Assembly (NCBI GenBank): GCA_907163375.1
Contig: CAJQUW010015581.1
Location: 1 to 64,000 of the forward strand
DNA length: 64,000 bases
DNA from: Prostheceraeus crozeri
Lineage: Eukaryota > Platyhelminthes > Polycladida > Euryleptidae
Direction: 5' to 3'
Shown here piece after piece: positions 11,460-23,575 of the stretch. Below the pieces are notes generated by a model. That model ran no database searches and had not been told where the DNA came from. It saw nothing but the letters and a program-made list of their open reading frames with translations. Within the stretch, counting starts at the first letter, position 1; each line of letters opens with the position of its first letter. The translations under genes were made by a program, and so were the position numbers.

Positions 11460-12858
11460 AGTATATAATTACAGATTAGAGGAAAAATTTTCATAAATTT
11501 CGTGATGTACATTTCAACGTGATAAGCCAGATATAGCCGTCATAATCCTTTCATTCTAAGGCTTAAAATAGTCTCATCTGCAATCTGTCACTGAGAATAT
11601 CAGAACACTATCGGCATACTTTTTCAGCTGGATTTAAGAACGACTTTCAATTATTGTTGTAAGCAATTATGCTTGAGACTCGGACAGCATGCGTCTCTAC
11701 AGATTCAAGCAGTCTGAGATTTTCAATTTTTGACATGTTGACAGAAAGCGTAAAGAATGTTAACGGTTCTTGGTCAAAGTGGCAATAAAGCTCTTTTTTT
11801 ATACAATTGGCACAGCAAAAGTCTTGAAATAAAATGTGAATAACATAAACGGTCCTAGACATTTAAAACCATGCTTCTGTTAGAATTTATGCAGAAAATC
11901 AATTAACTGTTACAGTTCGTGGATAAGGTCTACTTTCAAACTGCATGTAATGTAATTCCAATTGATTTTCCGACTGAATATTTTTACAGCTGTTTTTGTT
12001 TTAGATGTTGCTAAGGACGCTCTTGTTACTATCCTGCTACTTCATTTCGAGCATGGTTTGTGCGATCACCCATGTGCGATCACACAATCTTTCTCTCGAT
12101 TCGTAGAATATCATTCGATTATAATTGCATGATTATGTTTCATTCATGCTCACTGGATTTTATAATTTCGTAGTCATGCAGTCATTTGAGTATAGAACAT
12201 CTGAACAGCAGCAAAATCTTATACAACAGTTCTTCTTGTCGAGATGAATTGCAAGATCCAGATGGTTGGCTGGTTGGTGTTTTACTTGTCGAGTTCGAGA
12301 GTTGTCAAATGTAAAAAGAAGTCTCATTTGCTTTTCCCAACAACCACCTTGTTGCTTCTCGGTAGACGGCTCTGACATGCCAGGAATTTTGATGGCCACT
12401 CAATTAATATGGCAGCACAAGCCGTCAGACTTCATCAAAGTCTTATCAAATGTAATGTACATCGAGTAACACTTGAAAATTTTCCAACGACAATTGTCGT
12501 CAGGTGGGAATTATGACTATCTTCGTGTTGCACCTTAACGGCAACTTTAGTACATAACTGATTTCTCATACAATATTTCATGCAGTTGAAATCGAATGAC
12601 GAAGTAATGAACTTTATCATGGAAACTATAAATCAGCATGTTTGTGTAAGCATTTCTACTGTGATGCATCATTACATTTGAATATTTACTTGATGATTTA
12701 GATGTTTTTCAATAAGTTTACTTGTACATGTACCTAACTGAACAGGGGAATAATTACATACCTTATCATATACTTGTCTAGGCAGTGAATCGGTGACAAA
12801 AAAATTATATAGGACAGGAAGTATTTAGATGCGACTATCCAAGAAGATACTCGACATA
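11460..12858. other. Presumed DUSP11 upstream region
   Basis: No second coding exon of DUSP11 is recognisable. A minus-strand 5' UTR exon and promoter should lie here or further right, but neither could be assigned. Confidence 0.35.
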
Positions 12859-12871
12859 CTCAACTGATATG

Positions 12872-13094
12872 ATTTTTTTTCTTTGGAAAGAGCCAAATTC
12901 TAGTGATGGATTGATTTTTATTTCCTAACGTTTGATTAATTTCAGCTATTATCTATAGCTATCTTCAGGAACTATCTATAGATAATAGCTGAAATTAATC
13001 AAACGCTAGAAAATAAAAATCAATCGATCGCTAGAATTTGGCTCTTTCCAAAGAAAATAAAATTATGACCAATGGCCAAGGAATCTTTCCAATT
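12872..13094. mobile_element. Penelope-type fold-back with 12-bp TSD
   Basis: The 12-bp direct repeat TCAACTGATATG flanks the element exactly (12860-12871 and 13095-13106). Inside, two arms of about 85-90 bp (12877-~12968 and ~12970-13057) are nearly perfect inverted copies. The right half carries CTGAAGATAGCTATAG and, after a hairpin partner, ATAGCTGAAAT. This is the CTGANGA - stem II - GAAA arrangement of hammerhead ribozymes known from Penelope-like elements. There is no coding part. Class assignment rests on the motif, the duplication length and the resemblance to the elements at 42683 and 60090. Confidence 0.6.
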
Positions 13095-13106
13095 TCAACT
13101 GATATG

Positions 13107-15725
13107 GTTGACCTATTTGCTATGACCAGTTCATCAGGCATTGCCAATCTTTTTTTAAAGCCTGAACCTACTCACATGCTACGTCAGTCAAATGCGTGTC
13201 TGTAATGATGACAAAAGTGATAAAAGAATTAAGGCAAAAAAAGTGATCAATGACTCAGACGAACTAATTTTTCATTCACTTCATGTGCTATCCCAGTGAT
13301 GTATTCAGCAATTAAGTTGTAATGGGATCAAACAAGTTAGTTCTTTGAACGACTCCCTATCCTCAAATTTTCTTATCAACGAAGTGACTTGCAAATTTAT
13401 GGGTATACAGATATAACTCATGCATCTTCTGAGACCATAAAATAGTGTTCCTTTCAAAACCTGTGTCTTCATTTTTCACACATAATTTAGGACTAGTATC
13501 TTGAACACTGTCTGATGGGTAGTGGAGGCTCACTTACTACCGAGAAAAATTTCTCAACCTAGTAACACTAAAATACAAAAGAAGTTCGAAAAATGGAACA
13601 TTTAATTACATATTGCCAGCAATTTCTCGTCAAGTTTACGCGTAAATCGGCTATAATTTTGATTTTCAAAAATGATCAAGATTGATCCACAATTATATAA
13701 ATACATACTTGCAAATTCAATAGTAGTAATAGAACATAAAAATGTGGCTATGTTTACCATATGATTTGTATCAATTTTCGAACGACTGCTATCATAACCG
13801 TAAAATTTAGATTGAACGTTCAGTGGCTCGATGCTTATCAATGTACTCTTTTATTCAATTCCGATATTTAGGTGATTAGCGAGTTAGCAGTGTTTTCTGC
13901 TGTATGCTATGTTGTTGCACAGATGACGCTGCTCCTGCATAGAAGAGCAAACATTAACCATATTGGCCACCACAAATTTTGAAAAAAGTAGTGCAGGAGA
14001 CATTCAATTTTGTGTAATAGTGATACCAATCAATGATAATGCTATTGTATACAGTAGATATACAAAATTGTGCATTGTCTCAGTGATGTTCAATTACGTC
14101 CGTAGAACAGCATGCCATAAGAAATCACATTTATAGAATCCACTTTCCGGCCATTCCACCCTCACGTTCGGGACACTTCCACAATACATTTTTTATGATG
14201 GATTGCTTGTTCTCACATCTGACGCAAATGTGATGCATAGAGTTTTATGATAAAACATGCCATTCATACACATCATGTTTATGTGCTGCAATTCGACCTA
14301 GTAAAGTTTGACATGCTCCTATACTCATTTTAAAATTCGCTGCGCTAGGATACTAAGGTGAAGGGAACTGAAGTTCATGGTGCACATCTCTATGGTGCAA
14401 AATGCAAATTTCTCCTCTGTTGCGATATCTTTGAAAATTTATATCACATGAGTTCATACTTCAGGTAAAACTATTCGGTTACACTAATACTTTTCTGAAT
14501 CGCCATTAGCATTCGATGTTCATAAGAAAATACATCAATTGCGCTTGGGACATGAGGCAATTTTTAATTCCTCATGAAATGACTTTGATGAAATTTTTGA
14601 TGACATGTGCTCATAGCAGACTGATAATACGATGTAACTGTGTACGTTTCAGAAGATTCAGCTGAATTAATGCACAAATCAACCAAGCATCTTTCTTCCA
14701 TTTAATAATTAATAATACGCATTGAATTGCTACAGAAACACTGATTTAAAAAGTCATTAACTTAACTCTCATTATTGCAAAATTGATTAGTGAAATGTGT
14801 AATTTCTGATTAATTACACTGATTACTTCTAGAACAGTCTACAGAGTCTTCAGACAAGTAGAATTAATTACAATCTGTTTGTAGTCTCTGAACAGGTACC
14901 AGTATTGGAACTGGCCCGGATTTGGCAGTTGGCATCGTCAACTTTTTCATGATACTTCTTTGAATCTGTTGAAAAGGATTGCATGTAGCAATTTAACTCA
15001 AAATAAAAACAAATAACGCGAATGATGTGTCGTGCGGCCCTCTATCAATTTGTGTGTGATTGTATCTGTCAAATAGTGTCTTTCAACAGAAGGAAATTGA
15101 TACATTGAGCAACTTAAGCCTGATTCGATGATTGCTAACATTTCACTTGGACCTCTGATTCAGAGATGGGAAGAATTCGACGGCGTCATAACTATTATGT
15201 CGTACCTTTTCCAGTATCTGGAAACAATGAAATTTGAATCTACATGTAAGAAATGCACGACAGCCATATTCACGCATTGTTCATGTTCCTGTATAATGCA
15301 GGCTCTTTAGGTACATTATTCAATTGCATTGCACTAGGCCCACAATACATTGCGATACACCCTTTTAGTATATAGTCTTTGCTAGATGGAAGATGAATTT
15401 ATCAATTGGCATGAAGTGGCCTCTGATGAACGCTATAACCGACGCGTGTATAATGCAGAGATGTAGCTGGTCGGAAACATTCCAGATCGAACCGCTGACC
15501 GAACTGTACCAGTATAGACTGGCAGGTAGAGACTTTATTCATCATCCTTTTAGAAGATAAGAAATAGGAGGTACTCAAATTTCCACTTTCTGAAACAATA
15601 GGGATACCGGAGATCCGGCCGGTATAATACATGTATCTGATGCATGATCGGCGATTGATGCCGGCCTAGCGACGATCAATGTATCATCGCTGTGTGACAC
15701 TCAAGATAACCGCATTAAGTAAAAT
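13107..15725. other. AT-rich spacer, no gene seen
   Basis: Only short frames without motifs. Nothing repetitive stood out on reading. Confidence 0.4.
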
Positions 15726-15730
15726 AAAAA

Positions 15731-16048
15731 ATGGCCGAATTATTATCCGATGAATTTACAATATCTCGAACGTCAGGACTATTTCAATTTCGAAAGAACG
15801 CTGTCAACCGGCCCTCGTCTTTTCCTAACCGATCGGTAATAACCGACAACAGAGAGGCCTTAAATTCTTTTGAGATAACAACCGAGGATTGGCTTGAAAT
15901 TGTAAATAGAATTGTTGAATTCTCGGACCTCTTCAAGCTGGACCACAGGTTATGTCCCGAGCGCTTTAATAGTGTTCCTCAACTGGCCATCAGCTGGAAA
16001 GCTGCAGCAGGAATTGTATGCAGTATACGAACAGCAATCGCCGTCTAG
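15731..16048 (+). CDS. Unrecognised open frame before Tc1
   Basis: A 105-codon frame starts MAELLSDEFTISRTSGLF after an A-rich leader. Up to about residue 80 it resembles nothing I know. The remaining part overlaps Tc1 transposase sequence that is read in a different frame, so the true end of any protein must lie before about 15960. It could be a first exon of an unknown gene or chance. I see no splice donor that clearly ends it. Confidence 0.25.
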   Translation: MAELLSDEFTISRTSGLFQFRKNAVNRPSSFPNRSVITDNREALNSFEITTEDWLEIVNRIVEFSDLFKLDHRLCPERFNSVPQLAISWKAAAGIVCSIRTAIAV

Positions 16049-16795
16049 CAGAAGCGGGCCTGAGGTCATACCGACCTGCTGTAAGAATTCCTCTAAGTAA
16101 GTAATGCGAGAATTTCACACAATGACATTGTTTCACTGCCAATTTTTTTCTCCGCAGGTCTCGAACACAAGCGAAAGCGTGTGGAATGGTGTGAGCAGCA
16201 TCTGTCGTGGAGCACAGAGGAATGGCGTCAAGTGATATGGAGGGATGAATCCCGTTTCACTTTGGATTTTCACGATGGTCGCATTAGAGTGCATCGAATG
16301 GTTGGTGAGAGGTATTCACCCTGCTGCATATCTGAGCATGACCGCTATGGTGGTGGAATGGTGGTAGCGTGATGATCTGGGCCGGTATCTGGTACGGAGG
16401 TCGAACTGTCGCAGTCATTGTGAATGGGAACTTGAACGGAGAGCGATATTTATCGAATATCATATCTCCAATCGTCATCCCAACGGTAAATGAACTCAAC
16501 CTCATATTCCAGGATGACAACGCTCGACCACACAGAGCTCATTGTGTAACAACAGCGATAGTGAGATCTGGAATTCGCATCCTCCATTAGCCTTCAAGCT
16601 CCCCCGACCTGTCTCCGATCGAACATGCTTGGGATGAACTTGGTCGGAAAGTGAGAGATGCATGTATCATCCGCCATCAACACTGACAGCTCTTTCAGAG
16701 AAACTCATCGATCAATGGTCATTGCTGGATCAGGAACGGCTTGATCATCTTTGCGACTCGATGCCGATGAGACTTCAAAGCTGAATTTCAATGCG
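15960..16795 (+). pseudogene. Tc1-type transposase relic with apparent intron
   Basis: Tc1 motifs appear in order: KLQQEL, RRLAEAGLRSYRPAVRIPL, EWCEQHLSW, WRDESRFTL, FQDDNARPHRA and SPDLSPIEHAWDELG. Exactly 34 residues separate the second aspartate from the glutamate, so it is DD34E. The part before the first domain is missing. Defects include a frame change near 16020, another near 16370 (GGGMVV then MIWAG) and a TAG at 16588 where tryptophan is usual. Between RIPL and LEHKRKR a 61-bp stretch (16097-16157) starts GTAAGT and ends TTTTTTTCTCCGCAG, and removing it keeps the reading frame. No terminal repeats were found. Confidence 0.88.
16097..16157 (+). other. Putative intron in the Tc1 relic
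   Basis: Donor context TAA|GTAAGT, acceptor CTCCGCAG|GT, length 61 bp, phase 1. The joined codons give RIPL-S-LEHKRKR, which matches the usual Tc1 text with no residue lost. Most Tc1 genes lack introns. Confidence 0.5.
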
Positions 16796-16799
16796 GGGA

Positions 16800-17479
16800 G
16801 GACATACTCGGTACTAATGTCTCCCATTTATTCAAATATGTTTTATATAAAATGCTATCTTATAATTCATGAGTGTGAGTGGAATAAAGTTCATATATTT
16901 GAGTGGAGCATTTTTTATGTCAGGCAGCATATTAGCTTCCAGTTTAGCATGATAGCTTACACAAAAATGTCCATTACGCTACAACTATGTTGCCCCACAT
17001 CTCGATTCCAATTTGACCATGATACTTACGCATCATACATTGTAGCAATTATGCGATGATGATGTATCTTGACATGTACAGGACGCCTAAATTAAATTGG
17101 ATATGCTGTCAAATACATGTAGCTATTCATCCTAGAAATAGATTACATAGCGTTGGGGGTATTTCAAATACTTCAGATTTTGCCCTGATGGCGAAGGCAT
17201 CAAGAGACAGAATTGCGAAGATGTGAAACCTGCCTAATCCACTCGACATACAAATCGGAACATTAAGCTAGAAAATACCGACTAATGAAAAACCAGTTTG
17301 CACACTTTTGAAGAAAATCTAAAAAAACTTCGAGAAGGACTAATTCTTTGCGGTTTAAGAAAATAGCGCAGAAACCCCGGTGAAGGCAAAAGAGTAGCGC
17401 AATTAGCGCAGCAGTGGCTACTCTTTAGAGATGAAGAGTCGTTTCTATGAGTTCCTCGAAAATACTATTCGAAGTATGG
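16800..17479. other. Spacer between Tc1 and LINE
   Basis: No recognised motif. It may include the 5' part of the following LINE, which becomes recognisable at about 17480. Confidence 0.4.
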
Positions 17480-19440
17480 TGAATTAGCCTCCCATCATTG
17501 GCGGAGATTTTAACGATCATGTAGGTACTGGTGGATGGTTGGGATGGTCTTGCGAGAGCTTTGATCGAAGCTGGTAGGACGACCTGTGCCACCACTAGAG
17601 GCGGAAAATTTAGAAATTTCGAAACCTGGTGGTGGCAGAGTGAAGTGCAGCAGACCGTCAGGCACAAGAAAGAGGTCTTTAGGAAAAATGAAAGAGGGCA
17701 AGGAAGCGTACAGGCTCGCAAAGAGACAGCCTAAAGCAGCGGTGGCCAAGGCTTAACATGATGCAACGGAAGATCTTTACCAGAAGCTGGGGACCCGAGA
17801 AGGGAAAACGATTGTGTACCATATTGCTACTGCGACAGATAAAGTGAGAAAGGATAATCATGAAGGATGAGTCGGGTCAGATTATCACAACGGCAAATGG
17901 AAACAGACAACGCTAGGCAAACTACTACGAAGCCTTGCTGAACCAAACCAGGCCGCATGAAGAGATCCCTACTGGAGCTGCTGTTGAGGGTTCGGTGGAG
18001 ATGACTACAGGGGATGAAGTGGCTGACCAGCTGAAGAAAATGGGATCGGGTAGAAGTTGTGAGCCGGATGACATTCCCACTGAAGTTTTCAAGGTGCTTT
18101 GGTATTATGGCTTGGACCTCCTGGTGTACCTCTTCAATGAGATACTGATATCAGGAAGGATACCGGACACGTAGCAGAAAAGTGCAATGACACCTATCTG
18201 CAAGGGTAAAGGAGACCATCAAGATGTTGGAAACTATAGCGGTATCAAGCTTCTCAGTCATACCATGAAGATCAATGAGAAAGTTTTGAAGAAGCGTCTC
18301 CGTGATTTTATTGAGGTGGATATGAGTCAGTTTGACTTCAGAACAGCAGTTGGCAAAACAGATCCAATCTTTTGTCTAAGAATGGCGATGGAGGCATTCA
18401 CAGAGAAAAATAAGCCTTTCCACGCTGTGCTCGTCGATCTCGAAAAGGCCTATGATACAGTCCCAAGGAAGCTAATATGGAATTGTCTCCGCACACGGGA
18501 AGTACCGGAATGTTACATCCATTTAATACAGGATATGTACAGGGACAGTACAACTGTAGTGAGATGTAGACAAAGTGAAAGTCGAGCTTTTCCTGTCTCG
18601 GTTGAGCTATATCAAGGCTCAGCACTAAGCCCTTTTCTCTTCATTGTAATGTTGGATGAGATTTCCAAGGAATGCAGAAGAGGTGTTCCCGAGAATATGC
18701 TATACGCCGACGATCTCGTATTATTTGGAAGCAGTCATCACGATGTGGAGCGAAGGTTGGAAGCATGGAGGGCAGCGTTTGAGAGCAAGGGCCTAAGGGC
18801 AAGCCGTTCAGAGTATCTGTCGTCCGACCCAGGAAGACCAACGATGGAAATTCAAAGTCAGCCGTTGAAGAAGGTGGACTACTTTAAATATCTGGGGTCC
18901 ATAGTCAATACTGAGGTGACCAGCGGAAGTGATGTTCCACATCGAATGCGATGCGACTGAAACACATGGAAGAAACTGAGCCCAGAACTATGTGACAGAA
19001 GGATGCCACTTAAGATAAAGAGCAAAGTGTACTCCTCGATGATAAGGCCAGCAATTCTGTATGGTTTGAAGTGTTGGGCCTCTCTTGAGACGGATGAGCA
19101 GAAGCTACACGTTGCGGAGATGCGGATGCTAAGGTGGATGCAGGGCTGCACACGCTTAGACCGGAAGACCAACGAGGAAATACGATCAAATGTGGAGATA
19201 GCCCCAATACAAGAAGTGGCAAGATCAAAAAGGCTGGCATGGTTCAGTCATGTGCAGAGTCGGTGAGAGTCATCCCCTTAAGAAGGTACCCTGTCAGCAA
19301 GTGGAGGGAAGAAGAGGACCTGGAGGTCGACTGTGAACGCCGATATGAAGGCAAAAGGAGTGGATGCCTCACTGGTCAACACCAGAAAAAGAATGGAAGA
19401 AGAGGACTGCACCTACCCTGGGATACGCGGGACAAGGGTC
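17480..19440 (+). mobile_element. RTE-clade LINE, endonuclease end to C-terminus
   Basis: The 3' part of the endonuclease shows GGDFNDHVG at about 17500 and WWWQSEVQQTVRHKKEVF near 17625. The reverse transcriptase follows: GSGRSCEPDDIPTEVF, VLVDLEKAYDTVPR, LYQGSALSPFLF, the catalytic MLYADDLVLF (YADD at 18703-18714) and KVDYFKYLGSIV. The C-terminal part has LRWMQGCTRLDRKTNEEI. From 17935 to about 19260 a single frame is broken only by TAG at 18172 and TGA at 18958, both at places where related proteins have tryptophan. The endonuclease piece is in another frame, and a further shift near 19265 moves the tail (NADMKAKGVDASLV). The 5' end is truncated. The type of decay suggests moderate age. 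Confidence 0.9.
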
Positions 19441-19949
19441 AGCAAGGTGAGCCAGAATATTTTACGACAAATTGGTCCATTAAAGACATCAACTTTCATT
19501 CTTTTTGTTTCGATAGTTAGGGTCTTTTTCTTCTCTAATAGAGATTTCGATTTTTCTTTCGAGTCTTTCACTTTGGTTGTTGCCATCGCAATAAACTCAG
19601 CAACTTTTCTCTTTTTCGGTAAAAGTGCTTGCAATTGCCTATCCGTTTCTACGGCAGAACTTTCGATATTTGTAAGAGACTCATTTGACTTCCGAAAAAT
19701 GGAAAAATCTCCAGTAATTCAGGCCTCCATTTCTTTCCTTCTGATCACCTCGTTCATTCTGGCTTCATCTCTTTTTCTCTTCTTGTAGTGCTATATATAC
19801 ATATTCGAATGCCAAACACACAAAATCAAAGTTCAATCTTTAGCTCTTGGAGCCAATATCTTAAGTCTTAAAAAAGGGACCGTCGTTGACTTGCTTGTTT
19901 CACATATTCAAAACATCAAAACCGTCACGGAGGAGGCGGGACGCGTGAC
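19441..19949. other. Junction between two LINEs
   Basis: Contains the RTE 3' tail and unassigned sequence. The plus-strand frame at 19333-19788 runs out of the LINE into a hydrophobic stretch and is not a gene. Confidence 0.4.
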
Positions 19950-21660
19950 TTGAGAAAGACCGCCGTGATTTAAGCCGCTGAGTTGGTGATACGATGATGG
20001 AGGAGGTTATGTTGGTTGGCCTTTGCTCTAGTTGCGAGACTCATGACATGCGACTCTCGCCGAATTACGGGTGGAGCAATGCCTGCAAGAACCGGAAGGG
20101 AGATCGCTTCGGTCGGACGTGGGCAACCTGTGATGATCCTCATTGTCTCGTTGAGTCGATGATCCTCGTATGAGCACTGCGACACCATACTGGAGATGCG
20201 TGCTCAGCCGTGCTGTACACTAGTGCAAGAGCGCCTGTTCGCAGCGTCGAAGGACATGATCCCAAGCTGCTGCTCACCAACGATCGTAGTAATCCATTTC
20301 TCGCACTTATTTTCTTTTGTGTCTTCTGGAGGTGAAGTTTGTGGGTTAGTGTGCGATCAAGGGTCACACCCAAGTAAGTAGGGTGGTCGGTGTTCGGTAA
20401 TGCGGTTCCATTCAGTTATTGTCAGCTGATGCTTGCCATCGCTATTGTTCAAATGAAAAGCAGTCGTAACTGCTTCTTCAGTGCTCATTTTCAAGCGCCA
20501 CGTAGTTAAGCAGTCAAGTATCAGTTGCACATCTTTGTCGAGGGTGTTTTCAACATGGGACCAACTCCTATTTGCCGTCAGGAGAGCTAGATCATCTGCA
20601 TATCCGCACTGCCTGGAGGTGGTTCGTGGAATGTCGCTGATGTGAATGTTGAAGACCATCGGGGATAGAGCAGATCCTTATGGTACTCCATTGCGAAGTC
20701 GTCGAAGGTGGCTAATTCGTTTGTCATTCGTCCTTAGCTTAAAGCTCCGATTAGATAAGAGCTCCATGATGAATGCAGCGGCATGGACATCACTCAATAG
20801 CCCCGGAGTTTGAAGTGAAGTCCTTTCAACAAGTCATAGGCGGCGGTCATATCAACGAATACCACTCCGACTTTTTGCTTCTGTTCGAATCCTGTTTCAG
20901 CATCATCAGTGAGCAGAGTAATTTGGTCAGTAGTAGAGCAGCCGCGGCGGAACCCCGCCTTTTCGTGAGGAATCTTGGGATCGATAGTGGGCTCGAGGCG
21001 TGATAGTATGAGTCTCTCAAGTTTCAGGGGTACACACAGTAGACAGACTGGCCAATAGCTGTTTGCGTCTTCAGCCGGATTGTATTGCTTGAGGATGGCG
21101 GCAACGCCTGACCGTCACCAGAGTTTGGGCAAGCGAAGGGTTGAAAAGCAATTGAAGAAGAAAACTCGAAATTAGTCCAACATTTCTGGTCCGCAATGGA
21201 TAAGAAATTCTGAAGCGATAAAGTCAGGACCCTGGGATTTACCGCTTTTGATTTTACTGAGCGCTTGTTTCATTTCAGCCTCGATGAAAGGTCCGGATAG
21301 TGAGTTGTCCTCCGGGTCTGCATTTCTCTTCAGGCTTTGGAAGTGAGGTTGCCGGTGAATTTCTCCCAGTCTGCTTTTCGGAAATTCAAACGTTTCACTG
21401 GGAGTGAAGACAGAGGATCAATGGAGGCTGATGTTCCGATGAATGATGGACGGTGCTGGGACTTTGGATCGAGGATTCTTCTTAGCGAGGGACGGAGGTC
21501 GATGTTAATAAAGGCAGGGTCCGGATTTGTTGACGAGCCCCAGCGAGCGGATCGGAAGCTACGGGGTTGTTTGGGATCATACGGAAGAGTTAGATCAATA
21601 GATGAGGCCCAATCTTCCTAAACTTCTCCATCCGAGCTAGTGTTTGGATAGCCTCAGGCA
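19950..21660 (-). mobile_element. Jockey-like LINE relic
   Basis: Reading leftwards, minus-strand fragments give LSKIKSGKSQGPDF (near 21250), VFVDMTAAYDLLKG (near 20850), LRNGVP and GSALSPMVFNIH (20650-20700), QCGYADDLALL (near 20600), TTWRLKMS, then GVTLDRTLTHKLHLQKT (20370) and MRIITGCPRPTEAISLPVL (about 20140). These are the ordered reverse-transcriptase and post-RT motifs of jockey/CR1-group LINEs. Frames change several times (three separate open pieces cover 20659-19970) and GVPQGSALS has a stop in place of glutamine. The RT and tail are present; the endonuclease is absent or not recognised. It runs tail to tail with the RTE LINE. Confidence 0.85.
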
Positions 21661-22690
21661 GTACCGTGACCTGTAGTGCTGATGCGCAGCAGACAGACAC
21701 TCAGAAGGCTTTCATAGATTTTAACAGTGGAATTCACAAGGCCATTGGAAATGTCGTTGCTTAATAGACTTTACTATATTTGATCCAAAAACCCCTTTGA
21801 TAAAGGAATCATGAGGTTTGAAAATGATATTTTAGATAAATTTTAATGATATGATTACTCGTGAGCGTTGATATTTACTGATGATGTTCGACTGCAACAG
21901 GACCCAATACCAAAATAACTTATTTGTTACAGATACTGCATAATAAAAAAAATCGGCAATTTCGGATCTACATTTTCGGGAAATTCGGGAGTAAATTAAA
22001 ATTTTCGGGAAATTCCCGATTTCGGGAATGAATCTGAGTACTGCTTTGCCATTCTTACTTTATGGTGCAAGAAAATGGAAATTTAAAAATGATGAGTGAA
22101 ATGTTACAGAGTTAATCGCAAAAAACGGACTACCTAAATTACGCCAAAATTCAGTCGATTCTCATGCTTTCCAATCGTGTCGCACAACAACGTGCCATAC
22201 ATCGTATGAGAGGCTGCCTTCTCAGCTTTAAAATGAGCTGTGATAGATTTATATCCGTTGTTGTATTTGCTGAGCAGTGCTCAAAATGTGAAAATAGCTC
22301 AATTGACAAATCACAAGCTTTCAATAAGAAAGCATGTGAGTTTGATAATGAATCAAGCATGGAAAGAGCGAGCATTTTCTGAGCTCTCTTTTGATATACT
22401 GGTCATCAAAATCGGTGAACTAGGGGAAAATTAGTGAAGTCATTACAAAATCATGACTGCTGTGCAGTGGCTATATTCTATAAAAGTGTTATATTCTCAC
22501 TTTTTCACAAAAAATGTTCATGTTTGGTATCTTCAGAATCCTTGCAATGTAAAGAGTGCGAATATGAAAGTTTTACTCAAATAAGTTCAATAATTCTTTT
22601 TCAAACCTCTTCAACATTTTTCCTCATAACAGCTACAGTACACCAGAACGTCTTAACAGGATAAAGCTGCAATATATGAATGAACAACTG
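21661..22690. other. AT-rich spacer with FFFSGxP-like repeats
   Basis: At 21955-22025 there are repeated TTCGGGAAATTC words in both directions, typical of the subterminal part of a non-autonomous DNA transposon. No pair of ends could be fixed. No gene seen. Confidence 0.35.
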
Positions 22691-23575
22691 CACAAAGCTG
22701 AAATAGATACGGACTCGAAGAAGTGCTCAAAGACGTCAGGAAGATCATTGGGCAGATTGGAGAATATGGGCTGATCAGCCAGAAGAGTCAGACAGTGTCA
22801 CTATTCATCATGAAATAATATACGGTTCTCCAGTGGAAGAAAAGGGCCAGATCATGAATGATAGAACTGCTTTTTGGCGATATGCGAAAAAGGAGTAACG
22901 GAATATTGCCTTCATTCAACAATAAGCATAATTCGATCGGAGCGACCCAAAAAAAGAATCCTCTTCAAATAACAGTTAACACAGAGAATACGTGAAAAAT
23001 GAATCCCTAGATGACACCAGCGTTGAAGGTGAAGCTGTCAGAGAGGTATCCATCAGTGCGATCTATAATAGAACGCTAAGTCAGAAAATCTTCTGTTCAT
23101 GTCACGACTTCACCATGCATCACATGAGGAAGAAGTTCATTGATAAGAGCCGGGTACCAAACTCGATCGAAGGCCCTTCATATGCAAAAGGATGCAGCAA
23201 TAGATCTCCAAATTTTAGTATTCCTGCGGTTATATACATACAACGAGCTGACATATTGCCAATAAAAAAGACTGTTGATCAAAACAAGAAAAAATTGTTG
23301 CCAAAAATGAACTTGCTAAGAGTAAAAATGCATCAGACACCGGTGTTAGTTTTGAACACGAAACGTGCGTAAATCAAACATACTGCTAAAACTACTAAAA
23401 GTACATATTATAGAAATAAAAAGCAAATTTGTTTCAGCAGTGCCAATTTTTACGGATAATATCATCTTTTTATCAAAAGGACAGGAAAGCAAATTACCTC
23501 GTATATGTAAGATAAATTTCACATGCTTTAGAATATTCATGTGTCAAACAAGATCTCAACACTATTATTAGTTAT
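22691..23575 (+). other. Coding-like but unassigned stretch
   Basis: Several plus-strand pieces (for example RQEDHWADWRIWADQPEESD at ~22740, then an open frame at 22992-23372 with CHDFTMHHMRKKFIDKSRVPN) look like worn protein-coding sequence. They hint at the N-terminal region of a large mobile-element protein, but I cannot name the family. Confidence 0.3.

Noticed and set aside
19333-19788. 151-codon frame with hydrophobic end
   Set aside because: Its first part is the RTE tail and the rest is unrelated flank.
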